A stretch of 64,000 bases of DNA from SZUA-36 sp963727635. Lineage in GTDB: Bacteria > Pseudomonadota > Gammaproteobacteria > Xanthomonadales > SZUA-36. Shown here piece by piece: positions 27,482 to 35,393 of this stretch. Positions within the stretch are counted from its first letter, which is position 1. The number at the start of each line of letters is the position of its first letter. The notes under the pieces were generated by a model that was given only the letters and a program-made list of their open reading frames with translations, did no database searches and had not been told where the DNA came from. The stretch covers positions 124,001 to 188,000 of the forward strand of contig CAVSHP010000024.1 in the NCBI GenBank assembly GCA_963727635.1, read 5' to 3'. Position numbers and translations under genes: made by a program.

Positions 27482-28027
27482 ATGACTGACAGGGATTATT
27501 CACAGACAGCGTTTCTGAAGTTTCTCAGGCAGGGCGCCGTTACCGGTATGACCAGTCCGGCGACGGCACGTGCGCGCAAACTGGCGGCGGAGCAGTTGTT
27601 GGTGCAGTTGAAGTCACATGAACGACTCGACCTGCGTTTGCTGGATGTCGAGGAATTGGGTTCACGCTTTCACAAGCTGCAGGGTTCTGCAATCCGACCG
27701 GAAAGCATACAGGTCTACAAAGAGCGGCTCGGCAGCGCCCTCAAGGATTTTATTTCCTGGACAAAAGACCCCGCCGGTTTTCAATCCATCGAGGGTGAAA
27801 AAACCGAAGCAGTGCTGGTCACAGCCCGTGACACCCCCGGCCAGGCCCAGGCCCGCGAGGCCCTGGCGCTTAATCCACCCCGCAGCCCGCATGACATTTT
27901 TCCGATACCGATACGCGAGGACCTGGTTGTTTACCTGCAGAATGTTCCGCTGGACATGACCCAGGCCGAAGCGCGCAAGATCGCGGCCGTCGTAATGGCC
28001 CTGGCGCTGCCCGAAGAGGACCTTTGA
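27482..28027 (+). CDS. Unknown soluble protein, 181 residues
   Basis: I do not recognise a named family. The protein has no signal peptide or membrane helix. The N-terminal third is helical and basic (FLKFLRQGAVTGMTSPATARARKL in two parts), the middle carries an amphipathic segment (YKERLGSALKDFISWTKDP) and the C-terminal portion ends with DIFPIPIREDLVVYLQNVPLDM and QAEARKIAAVVMALAL. It starts 27 bp after hemY and touches the next gene, so it is probably expressed with it. The layout suggests a small helical N-domain plus a conserved C-terminal domain, function open. Confidence 0.65.
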   Translation: MTDRDYSQTAFLKFLRQGAVTGMTSPATARARKLAAEQLLVQLKSHERLDLRLLDVEELGSRFHKLQGSAIRPESIQVYKERLGSALKDFISWTKDPAGFQSIEGEKTEAVLVTARDTPGQAQAREALALNPPRSPHDIFPIPIREDLVVYLQNVPLDMTQAEARKIAAVVMALALPEEDL

Positions 28028-28028
28028 G

Positions 28029-28619
28029 TTGAAACGCCTGTTGTTACTGGCGCCGTTGATCGTGTTTGGCGCTGGTGGATCGTTTTTATTATTCTATTTT
28101 TTCGAGACCGCCACCGAAGGGGCGTTTCAGAACAACCTGTTGCCGGAGTTGTTCGGATTCTGCCTCGAGGGTTTTTTCCTCGTGGGTTTATTTTCATTGC
28201 TGCAACTGCGGCTTGAGCGGGAGCGCAAGAACGAACTGCGTCTGAGCCTGCGCGGGGCGTTGCGGGAGCTATTGAGCCACATGGACATCGCCTTGCTGGA
28301 GGAAAATGCGGAACCTGCCAGTTCGCAGTCGCTGGACCAGGATCCCAAGCTGGTCAAGGCCTTGTTTGCCAAGCTGCACAAGAGTGACCTGGACCTCGGC
28401 AGCCTGCTCAATATCAAGGAGGCTGCGGCGCGCAATGTCAGCACCATGCACGACCTGATCCCCGTGGCCGCCCAGCTCAGCGCCGATCACATGCGCTGGT
28501 GGCTGGCGATTACCGAGAGTGTGCGCAGGCTATCCGAGGCCACCGACAAGCCCGGTGTCAATTTTGCCGCGCAGAAATTCCTGATGAACCTGGGTGAGTT
28601 TGACCTGTTGTCGCTTTAG
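28029..28619 (+). CDS. Unknown membrane protein, TTG start
   Basis: An unrecognised 196-residue protein with two N-terminal membrane helices (LLLLAPLIVFGAGGSFLLFYFF, given in part, and FGFCLEGFFLVGLFSLLQLRL) followed by a helical cytoplasmic domain (ERKNELRLSLRGALRELLSHM, in part). The start is a TTG at 28029, one base after the stop of the preceding gene, with GAGGAC about ten bases upstream; no ATG lies near. It is convergent with the iron-sulfur reductase gene. Confidence 0.6.
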   Translation: MKRLLLLAPLIVFGAGGSFLLFYFFETATEGAFQNNLLPELFGFCLEGFFLVGLFSLLQLRLERERKNELRLSLRGALRELLSHMDIALLEENAEPASSQSLDQDPKLVKALFAKLHKSDLDLGSLLNIKEAAARNVSTMHDLIPVAAQLSADHMRWWLAITESVRRLSEATDKPGVNFAAQKFLMNLGEFDLLSL

Positions 28620-28621
28620 CC

Positions 28622-28647
28622 GCTGGCCCTAGTGTGATCTGGCCAGC
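28622..28647. terminator. Possible hairpin between convergent genes
   Basis: GCTGGCC (28622-28628) and GGCCAGC (28641-28647) form a 7-bp stem with a 12-base loop that spans the stop codon of the reductase gene. There is no T-run, so termination is only a guess. Confidence 0.3.
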
Positions 28648-29678
28648 ACCCTGATCGGCACATCCAGGCCGAATTCGAACGAATCAAAAAATATCCGCTG
28701 TTTTTCCGCGCCGTGTTCGAGAAAGGCGTTGCGGCTTGCATCGATCATCGCCGGTGGTCCGCTCATGTAAATATCGAAACCGGAAAGATCCGGATAGGTT
28801 TGCAATACGGCTTCGTGGACATTGCCGTGAAAACTGTCAGAGCTCTGCGCGTCGCCGGCCTCCAACAAGGCGCTGGAGTATTTTAGATGCGCATTTTTCT
28901 CCGCCCACTCGAGCGCCTGCTCGTGCAGGTAGAGGTCGGCACGACTGCGCGCGCCCCAGAACAGGTGCACAGGGCGTTTGTCCTGGTGCGCCAACAGGTC
29001 TTCGAGCATCGATTTTAGTGGCGCAAAACCTGTTCCGCCGCCCATGAATATCATTGGGCGTTTGAGCCCGTCGTTGCGGATAAAGAAGGTGCCCAGCGGG
29101 GCTTCGAGCCTGAGGATATCGCGTACCTTCATCTGGTCAAAAACCCAGCCGGTGAATCCACCGCCGTCGACGTGGCGGACGTGTAGTTCGATCTCGTCTT
29201 CACACTGCGGTGGGCTGGCAATGGAAAACGCCCGCCGCTTACCGTCGTCCAGCAGGATTTCGAGGTATTGTCCGGCCAGGAACTGCAGACGCTGCGCAGT
29301 GGGGAGCTTGATTTTGATACGCATGACATCGGGCGTGAGCAGTGTTTTTTCGATTACCCTTGCCGGCATTTTGCGGATGTGAATATCACGCACGGCTTCG
29401 ATTTCGCGGGCGCGGATAACCAAGTCACCGGTCGGTTCCGCCTGGCACAACAGCGCGCAACCTTCGCCAATTTCCTCACGGCTCAACGCCATTGGCGGAT
29501 GAAAGGGATAATGCACCTCGCCGGACTCCAGGTGGCCCTTGCAACTGCCACAGGTACCGTTCTTGCAACTATAGGGCAGCATCACCCCCTGGCGCAGTGC
29601 TGCGTTCAGGACCGACTCGCCCTCATTGACGGTGAAAACGGCACCACTGCTGATATTCCTGACCTTAAATTGCTTCAT
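28629..29678 (-). CDS. 2Fe-2S ferredoxin / FAD / NAD(P)H reductase (AscD-like)
   Basis: A 349-residue fusion: an N-terminal plant-type [2Fe-2S] ferredoxin (cysteines in SCKNGTCGSCKGHL and ALLCQAEP), a central FAD domain (RAFSIASPP) and a C-terminal NAD(P)H domain (GGGTGFAPLKSML, SGPPAMID). The layout equals CDP-6-deoxy-delta-3,4-glucoseen reductase and many oxygenase reductases; in gammaproteobacteria such genes supply electrons from NAD(P)H to unidentified partners. I chose the ATG at 29678 (MKQFKVRN) since the ferredoxin fold starts there; an in-frame ATG at 29720 adds an unlikely extension. Confidence 0.85.
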   Translation of the reverse strand: MKQFKVRNISSGAVFTVNEGESVLNAALRQGVMLPYSCKNGTCGSCKGHLESGEVHYPFHPPMALSREEIGEGCALLCQAEPTGDLVIRAREIEAVRDIHIRKMPARVIEKTLLTPDVMRIKIKLPTAQRLQFLAGQYLEILLDDGKRRAFSIASPPQCEDEIELHVRHVDGGGFTGWVFDQMKVRDILRLEAPLGTFFIRNDGLKRPMIFMGGGTGFAPLKSMLEDLLAHQDKRPVHLFWGARSRADLYLHEQALEWAEKNAHLKYSSALLEAGDAQSSDSFHGNVHEAVLQTYPDLSGFDIYMSGPPAMIDASRNAFLEHGAEKQRIFFDSFEFGLDVPIRVLARSH

Positions 29679-29791
29679 AACACCTGTTGACCGTGGGCTT
29701 CCCGTAACTAAAATGAACAACGGCCTATTGTCGCTGATGTGGTAACCTTTGCGCCACTTTTCTCCAAGTTTGGAGCTGATTCGACCGGACT

Positions 29792-30571
29792 ATGATTTCA
29801 ATCCTCGCATCAATCCTGCGGTTTACCTTCCGCAGCCTGTTATTCATGTTGTTTTTACTGTTTCTTCTGGCGCCAACACTGATGCTGGTCAATCATTACA
29901 GGCGCCTGGACACCGAGGAAGGCTCACGCAAAGCGGACCGGGGTGCGGTCCGGCTGGCAAACAGTTTGGCCTGGTTTTTTGGTATCCGTGTGCAGGTTAT
30001 TGGTATACCGCCAAGCGGGCCGGTATTGATAGCGGCCAATCATATTTCCTGGCTGGATATCCCGGTTTTACACAGTGCCTGTGCGATGGGCTTTGTGGGT
30101 AAGGCAGAAATCGAGAGTTGGCCGGTTTTCCGTTCCATCGCACGTGTTGGCGGAACCATTTTCCATCGGCGTGGCAGTCATGATTCAGCCGCTGATGTGA
30201 GTGCGCTAATGGCCCGGCGTCTGCAACAGGGACGGGCCGTCGCCATCTTTCCGGAAGGCGGTATCGAGGCCGGTGCGCCGATCAGGGTTTTTCATGCGCG
30301 TATGTTCAAGGCGGCCGTTGATGTTGGCTGCCCTGTTCAGCCCGTCATGGTCCGCTACGTGCGTGCAGGTCGGATCGACGATGATGTTGCGTTCCGGGTA
30401 GGTGAAAACATGGGGGTGAATCTGTGCCGTCAACTGGCGCGGCCGAAATCGGTTGCAGAGGTCGTGTTTCTTCCGGCTATTTATGCGAAAGATCAGCCCC
30501 GTCGCAGACTGGCAGACGGCGCCAGGGCTGCGGTTGTCGAATGTTATGAAAACCGGGCCATAAGTTCTTGA
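29792..30571 (+). CDS. Lysophospholipid acyltransferase (PlsC family)
   Basis: A 259-residue membrane-bound acyltransferase. An N-terminal hydrophobic anchor (LLFMLFLLFLLAPTLMLV) precedes the catalytic H-x4-D motif ANHISWLDIP; further conserved parts are FVGKAEIESWPVF, GGTIFHRRG and FPEGG. It would transfer an acyl chain to lysophosphatidate or a related lyso-lipid at the inner membrane. It shares a four-base overlap with the downstream hydrolase gene. Confidence 0.86.
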   Translation: MISILASILRFTFRSLLFMLFLLFLLAPTLMLVNHYRRLDTEEGSRKADRGAVRLANSLAWFFGIRVQVIGIPPSGPVLIAANHISWLDIPVLHSACAMGFVGKAEIESWPVFRSIARVGGTIFHRRGSHDSAADVSALMARRLQQGRAVAIFPEGGIEAGAPIRVFHARMFKAAVDVGCPVQPVMVRYVRAGRIDDDVAFRVGENMGVNLCRQLARPKSVAEVVFLPAIYAKDQPRRRLADGARAAVVECYENRAISS

Positions 30572-31566
30572 AACGATCAGGCGTTCAGGTGGATTCCTTT
30601 GTTCCTGCCCTCGGATTGCGCAACACCCATACGCAATCGCTCATCAACAGCAGCGCATACCGGCGGCGGATCGTCAGAAAGCGCTCAAAAGCCATGCTCG
30701 ATGCTGAACAGGACTGGATCCTGGATGGTGGGGACAATGTGCGTCTGCTCGGTCACTACTCGCCCCAGGCGGCTGCCAGCAAGGGCCTGGCCGTGCTGTT
30801 TCACGGCTGGGAGGGCAGCAGTCGCTCCAACTACGTCGTGGCTGCCGGCGGTATGCTGTACAACCACGGTTTTGACGTATTCCGTCTGAATTTCCGCGAC
30901 CACGGCGAAAGCCATCACATGAATAAGGGTCTGTTCCATTCCTGCCGGTTGGCGGAGGTGGTGCATGCATTGCAGGACGTGCAGCGGCGCACGGGTGCTA
31001 AAGACTGGGCTCTTTCGGGTTATTCGCTGGGTGGAAACTTTGCCCTGAGGGTAGCCATGGCGGCACCGGAGGCCGGTTTGTCTGTGCGCCAGGTTGTGGC
31101 TGTCTGCCCGGTCATTTCACCGTCAAATACACTCAAGGCAATGGAGGATGGACCACGTGGATATGAGAGCTATTTCATCCGCAAGTGGGCGAAATCGATC
31201 AGGGTCAAGCAGACCCTGTTTCCCGACACCTGTGAATATAAGGAATGGCACAAGCTTGGAAACCTGCGTGAAAGAACCGGATATCTGGCTACCCATCACT
31301 ACGATTTTGAATCACTGGAACAGTATTTTGACGGCTACTCGGTCGCCGGCGACCGTCTCAAAGCCATCAACATACCGACGACCATCCTGACCTCGGAAGA
31401 CGACATGGTCGTACCGGTGAGCGATTTCATGGACCTGCCCGAAAACGACAAGATCGAATTAATTGTCACCCATTATGGCGGTCACTGTGCGTTTCTGAAG
31501 AACTGGAAAATGGAAAGCCTGGCGGATGACATCATTGTCGAGCGGGTTCTGGAAAGTACACGCTGA
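30568..31566 (+). CDS. YheT-family alpha/beta hydrolase
   Basis: A 332-residue hydrolase of the YheT/ABHD1-3 family. Motifs: the family opening FVPALGLRNTHTQSL, the oxyanion strand VLFHGWEGSSRSNY, nucleophile elbow SGYSLGGNFALR, the acid in TSEDDMVVP and histidine in HYGGHCAFL. Related eukaryotic ABHD proteins act on phospholipids; the bacterial substrate is not known. Translation probably starts at a TTG (30568) within the TTGA overlap with the upstream acyltransferase; both genes suggest a lipid role. Confidence 0.83.
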   Translation: MKRSGVQVDSFVPALGLRNTHTQSLINSSAYRRRIVRKRSKAMLDAEQDWILDGGDNVRLLGHYSPQAAASKGLAVLFHGWEGSSRSNYVVAAGGMLYNHGFDVFRLNFRDHGESHHMNKGLFHSCRLAEVVHALQDVQRRTGAKDWALSGYSLGGNFALRVAMAAPEAGLSVRQVVAVCPVISPSNTLKAMEDGPRGYESYFIRKWAKSIRVKQTLFPDTCEYKEWHKLGNLRERTGYLATHHYDFESLEQYFDGYSVAGDRLKAINIPTTILTSEDDMVVPVSDFMDLPENDKIELIVTHYGGHCAFLKNWKMESLADDIIVERVLESTR

Positions 31567-31607
31567 AAATAGCAGTTCTGACATCGCGATTTGCTGAAGG
31601 CTATTTT
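31566..31607. terminator. Likely bidirectional terminator
   Basis: AAAATAGC (31566-31573) pairs with GCTATTTT (31600-31607), with T on both ends, around a 26-base loop. It lies between two convergent genes and overlaps the stop codon of the minus-strand one. Confidence 0.5.
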
Positions 31608-32368
31608 TAAAACCTGAGTGAAAGGCAGCTGAGTCCGCCATCGAGTTTCTGGAATTCAGATACATCCACCTCGCGGGTTTTGTAGCCGGCGGATTCGATT
31701 AAAGCTTTTGTTTTTGGAAAGCCTTTGGGAGTCAGCACAGTGTCGTTTATCCACACGCTGTTGGCTGCGTAGGCTTCCTTCGGGTGAACCTTCAGCAGGT
31801 GGTACTTTTGCAACTCCGGCTTACGCAGGAATTCACCGCAAGCCAGGAGATTGTTGTTTTCCAGGTAACCGAGGCCGGTTTTTAAATGTAACACCTCGTT
31901 AAGTTCAATCATTGAGCCTTGAAAGCCGTGGCTTTCCAGGATCGTGATCACCTGTTCGGCGCCCTCCAGGTTGGTGCGTTCCGATAACCCGACATAGTAG
32001 TGATCTCCAGCCATCATGATGTCCCCAGCCTCGACGGTTCCGGGCGCCTCGATCATCTCCACCTTTGCGTAGAACTCGCGGAGGGTTTTCAGAATCAAGC
32101 GCGTCTCGCCCTTGCGGCTTTGGGCGCCAGGGTTGGTGAGGATGGCGCCGCCGGGTGTCAGCAAGGCCACGTCCTCAACGAAGGTTGAATCGGGAAAACT
32201 CTCGTCTGCCGGCAGTACGCTAACCTGCAAGCCGCATTCCTTCAAAGCCTCGACATAGTCGGCATGCTGCAGCAGCGCCTTGCTGTAATCGGGCTTGCCG
32301 AGATTGGCACTGCTCAATCCGTTCACTATTGCCTTGCAAGGTGTTCTGACTATCGCTTTGGTGAACAT
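31607..32368 (-). CDS. Dimethylarginine dimethylaminohydrolase-like enzyme
   Basis: A 253-residue guanidino-modifying enzyme. It matches DDAH in length and pattern: N-terminal KAIVRTPCKAIVNGLSS, acidic FVEDVALLTPGG, the catalytic histidine H161 in LHLKTGLGYLE and the nucleophile cysteine near the C-terminus (C248 in DGGLSCLSLRF). DDAH hydrolyses methylated arginines to citrulline and methylamines; some bacterial relatives act on arginine. I chose the ATG at 32368; longer open frames run through the tRNA gene. It is convergent with the YheT-family gene and follows tRNA-Gly. Confidence 0.85.
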   Translation of the reverse strand: MFTKAIVRTPCKAIVNGLSSANLGKPDYSKALLQHADYVEALKECGLQVSVLPADESFPDSTFVEDVALLTPGGAILTNPGAQSRKGETRLILKTLREFYAKVEMIEAPGTVEAGDIMMAGDHYYVGLSERTNLEGAEQVITILESHGFQGSMIELNEVLHLKTGLGYLENNNLLACGEFLRKPELQKYHLLKVHPKEAYAANSVWINDTVLTPKGFPKTKALIESAGYKTREVDVSEFQKLDGGLSCLSLRF

Positions 32369-32442
32369 GCGTTGTGCTTTTCCTGCCTGGATAATTGAAT
32401 TGGCCCGGGTCCGGGTCTCTCTTTCCGGCGATAGCCCGGAGA

Positions 32443-32516
32443 TGGAGCGGGTGATGGGAATCGAACCCACGTATTCAGCTTGGGAAGCTGAAGTTCTACC
32501 ATTGAACTACACCCGC
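32443..32516 (-). tRNA. tRNA-Gly (anticodon CCC)
   Basis: The minus strand folds into a 74-nt cloverleaf: acceptor GCGGGTG / CACCCGC, D-arm with GTTCAATGGTAGAAC, anticodon stem TCAGC / GCTGA with loop TTCCCAA, T-arm with GTGGGTTCGATTCCCAT and an encoded CCA end. The loop gives anticodon CCC, as in E. coli glyU. Confidence 0.96.
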
Positions 32517-32560
32517 TAAGCCCGTGCGGAGCGTCATTCTACTATGGCTTGCGGTGTAAA

Positions 32561-33478
32561 TCAGCAGGCAAGTGCCTGCACGTGTGCACGCGCTGAACTT
32601 GCCAGGGCCTGCAGGTCATAACCACCCTCGAGAATGGACGCCACCTGTCCGTTGCAGCTGTCCGTCGCGAGGTCGCAGATCTGTGCCGTTATCCAGTGGT
32701 AATCGGCATCCTGAAGTTCGATCTGCGCGAGCGGGTCGCGTTGATGGGCATCGAAACCGGCTGAAATCAGGATCAGGTCGGGTTCAAACCTGTGGATGGC
32801 CGGCAAACCAAGCTTGCTCCACGCGCGGCGGAAAGACTTGCTGCCATCGCCGGGCGCCAGGGGCAGATTCAAAATATTGCCGCAACCGGTCTCTTCAATC
32901 TGACCGGTACCCGGGTACAGCGGCAACTGGTGGCTGGAGACATAAAGGACATCGGCGTTTTCCTCGAAAACGGCCTGTGTTCCGTTACCGTGGTGTACAT
33001 CAAAATCAACAATGGCGACCCGCTTGACGGTGGGATGTTCGAGTGCATGCATGGCGCCGATGGCAACGTGGTTGAGCAGGCAGAAACCCATCGCATTGTT
33101 CGCTTCGCTGTGATGGCCGGGTGGCCTGACCGCACAAAAGGCCCTGAGAGTCTTGCCCCCCAGGATCTGGTCAATGGCAAAACATATGGCGCCACTGGCG
33201 CGCAGGGTTGCATCTACTGAGCCGTTATTGAGAAAGGTGTCGGGGTCGATTGCATGAAGACCCTCCGATGGCTCTTTTGCGGTGATGTCCGCCCAGAATT
33301 CGTTCGGGTGAACACGAAAAATCTGTTCGGCGCTCGCACGTGGAGCGGGCAGTATCTCTAATCCCTTGAGACCCTCAAGACCACCCAGCACAGCCTTGAT
33401 CCGCTGTGCGGATTCGGGGTGCTTGGGGCCGGGGTTGTGGCGTAAACAGTCTTCGTGCTGAATGATGATCGTGCTCAT
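32561..33478 (-). CDS. Histone deacetylase / acetylpolyamine amidohydrolase family
   Basis: A 305-residue zinc hydrolase of the HDAC superfamily, class II-like branch. Active-site motifs are present: RPPGHHSEANNAMGFCLLN in part, zinc-binding DFDVHHGNGTQ, the second aspartate in SAGFDAHQRDPLA and the glycine loop LEGGYDLQAL. Bacterial members deacetylate acetylpolyamines or other N-acetyl substrates, or protein acetyl-lysine; which applies here cannot be told. It sits in the same orientation as the DDAH-like gene on the other side of tRNA-Gly. Confidence 0.9.
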   Translation of the reverse strand: MSTIIIQHEDCLRHNPGPKHPESAQRIKAVLGGLEGLKGLEILPAPRASAEQIFRVHPNEFWADITAKEPSEGLHAIDPDTFLNNGSVDATLRASGAICFAIDQILGGKTLRAFCAVRPPGHHSEANNAMGFCLLNHVAIGAMHALEHPTVKRVAIVDFDVHHGNGTQAVFEENADVLYVSSHQLPLYPGTGQIEETGCGNILNLPLAPGDGSKSFRRAWSKLGLPAIHRFEPDLILISAGFDAHQRDPLAQIELQDADYHWITAQICDLATDSCNGQVASILEGGYDLQALASSARAHVQALAC

Positions 33479-33552
33479 AGACGTATTCTATGCCAGCAAG
33501 TGCAGTCTTGCTTGAAATAAAAGTGCCATTTATTACGATGCACAACACTCAA

Positions 33553-34038
33553 TCAGAACAATGGCAGATTGAGGGTTTCCTTGACCTCTTCCATGACCAC
33601 GTAGCTGCGTGAGCCGTTGACACCCGGTAGCGAAAGGATTTTTTCACCCAGCAGTTCACGGTAGGATTTCATGTCACGGACACGCGCTTTTATCAGGTAG
33701 TCAAAGTTGCCCGACACCAGGTGGCACTCCATGATTTCCGGAAGTTTCCGCGCCTCTTCGCGAAACTTCTTGAAAGCGTCCGGTGATTTGTGTGCCAGGT
33801 CGATTTCAACAAATACCAACAGGCTCGCATTGACCAGTTCGGGGTTCAGGACGGCCGTGTAGCCACGAATAAAGCCCTGTCGTTCAAGACGCTTGACGCG
33901 TTCGATACAGGGGGTTGGCGTCAGGTTGACCTTGCGCGCGAGTTGCACATTTGAAATCCTGCCATCATTTTGCAGGCATTCGAGGATGCGCCGGTCGGTG
34001 CGGTCAAGTGGCTTGGGAGCTTGCGGTTTTTTATTCAT
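33553..34038 (-). CDS. Lrp/AsnC-family transcriptional regulator
   Basis: A 161-residue Lrp-type regulator: N-terminal helix-turn-helix (LDRTDRRILECLQNDGRISN, then LARKVNLTPTPCIERVKRLE) and a C-terminal RAM ligand domain (CHLVSGNFDYLIKARV). It is divergent from ald, leaving 120 bp of AT-rich DNA between the starts. Lrp homologues next to alanine dehydrogenase often sense alanine; here it is the natural candidate regulator for the ald-aminotransferase-dehydrogenase genes. Confidence 0.92.
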   Translation of the reverse strand: MNKKPQAPKPLDRTDRRILECLQNDGRISNVQLARKVNLTPTPCIERVKRLERQGFIRGYTAVLNPELVNASLLVFVEIDLAHKSPDAFKKFREEARKLPEIMECHLVSGNFDYLIKARVRDMKSYRELLGEKILSLPGVNGSRSYVVMEEVKETLNLPLF

Positions 34039-34040
34039 TT

Positions 34041-34113
34041 ATAAAACTGCTAATGAAGCGTTAAAAAAGATTAAAACACTATTGGGGCATTATCAATAGC
34101 GAATAAAACTGCT
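34041..34113. promoter_or_regulatory. Lrp-ald divergent control region with 11-bp direct repeats
   Basis: ATAAAACTGCT occurs twice, at 34041-34051 and 34103-34113, exactly 62 bp apart (about six helical turns), within strongly AT-rich DNA. The first copy lies directly upstream of the lrp start codon. Spaced sites in phase with the helix are typical of Lrp-family binding, so these may be operators for both genes. This is inference from position and spacing. Confidence 0.45.
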
Positions 34114-34158
34114 TTAATCTGGATAAAATGGTGATTTTACATACTTAGAGGTGTCGTG

Positions 34159-35280
34159 ATGAGAGTTGGTGTCCCCAAGGAAATTAAAAACAACGAATTC
34201 CGCGTAGGCATGGTGCCCGCTTCTGTTCGTGAGCTGGTTGCACACGGCCATGAAGTCTATGTTGAAACCAATGCCGGCGCAGGTATTGGTATGTCGGATG
34301 ATGACTACGTGGCTGCCGGTGCCAAGATACTCAACGACGCCAAAAGCGTATTTGACAAGGCCGAGATGGTCGTCAAGGTCAAGGAACCCCAGGCGGTGGA
34401 ACGCGCGATGCTCCGGCCTGACCACGTGCTGTTCACCTACCTGCACCTGGCGCCCGATGCGCCGCAGACCGAGGAACTCGTAAAGAGCGGTGCGACCTGT
34501 ATCGCCTATGAGACCGTAACCGACAAAAAGGGCGGCCTGCCGCTGCTGGCACCGATGTCGGAAGTTGCCGGCAGGTTGGCCATCCAGGCCGGCGCATGGT
34601 GTCTTGAAAAGGCCCACGGCGGCTCAGGTGTACTGCTCGGTGGCGTTCCCGGCGTAGAGCCGGCCAAAGTGGTTATCATCGGTGGTGGTACCGTCGGTCT
34701 GAATGCAGCCCAGATGGTGGTCGGTATGGGCGCGAACGTGGTGATCCTCGATCGGAATCTCGATGTATTGCGCTTCCTGGATGCGACGTTCGACAGCCGC
34801 GTACAGACCGTCTATTCAAATGCAGATGCCATTGACCGTCATCTCAAAGACGCAGACCTGGTGGTCGGCGGTGTTCTGATCCCGGGCGCAGCCGCGCCAA
34901 AACTGGTCACACGTAAACATCTCGGCATGATGCGTAATGGATCCGTGCTGGTAGACGTTGCCATCGACCAGGGCGGTTGTTTTGAAACCTCGCACGCCAC
35001 GACGCATCAGGATCCGACCTATGTAGTGGATGGAATCGTGCATTACTGCGTAGCGAACATGCCTGGCGCCGTGCCGCGCACATCAACGTTTGCATTGAAC
35101 AATGCTACCCTGCCGTTTGCCTTGGCCCTGGCCGACAAGGGCGCCAAGCAGGCGATGCTGGACAACCCGCACCTGTTGGCCGGGCTGAACGTACATCGTG
35201 GGATGGTTACCTATGCAGATGTTGCCCGTGACCTGGGCTATGATTACGTGTCGGCGGTTGAGGCGCTGAAGACCGCCTGA
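34159..35280 (+). CDS. ald: Alanine dehydrogenase
   Basis: A 373-residue L-alanine dehydrogenase: N-terminal signature GVPKEIKNNEFRVGMVPASV, the active-site K/H region FTYLHLAPD, nucleotide-binding GGGTVGLNAAQ and the conserved YVVDGIVHYCVANMPGAVPR in two parts. It interconverts alanine and pyruvate with NAD and releases ammonium. The ATG at 34159 follows an AGAGG site; a GTG directly in front is in frame. Its place before an omega-aminotransferase that consumes pyruvate and makes alanine suggests it regenerates pyruvate. Confidence 0.96.
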   Translation: MRVGVPKEIKNNEFRVGMVPASVRELVAHGHEVYVETNAGAGIGMSDDDYVAAGAKILNDAKSVFDKAEMVVKVKEPQAVERAMLRPDHVLFTYLHLAPDAPQTEELVKSGATCIAYETVTDKKGGLPLLAPMSEVAGRLAIQAGAWCLEKAHGGSGVLLGGVPGVEPAKVVIIGGGTVGLNAAQMVVGMGANVVILDRNLDVLRFLDATFDSRVQTVYSNADAIDRHLKDADLVVGGVLIPGAAAPKLVTRKHLGMMRNGSVLVDVAIDQGGCFETSHATTHQDPTYVVDGIVHYCVANMPGAVPRTSTFALNNATLPFALALADKGAKQAMLDNPHLLAGLNVHRGMVTYADVARDLGYDYVSAVEALKTA

Positions 35281-35291
35281 AAACATTCCGG

Positions 35292-35361
35292 GAGCCTCTG
35301 AGAAATTCTGCTGGAATGGATTTAGATTCAAAGTATCCAACCAGGAGCTGATCAGAGGCTC
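35292..35361. promoter_or_regulatory. Large stem-loop in the ald-aminotransferase spacer
   Basis: GAGCCTCTGA (35292-35301) is an exact inverted match to TCAGAGGCTC (35352-35361). Further pairing inside (CTGG with CCAG, TGGAT with ATCCA) gives a stepped hairpin of about 70 nt. There is no T-run. It could attenuate or stabilise the message between the two genes. Confidence 0.5.
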
Positions 35362-35393
35362 ACCAAGGCACATTGCTGTAAGGAGCAGACAAA

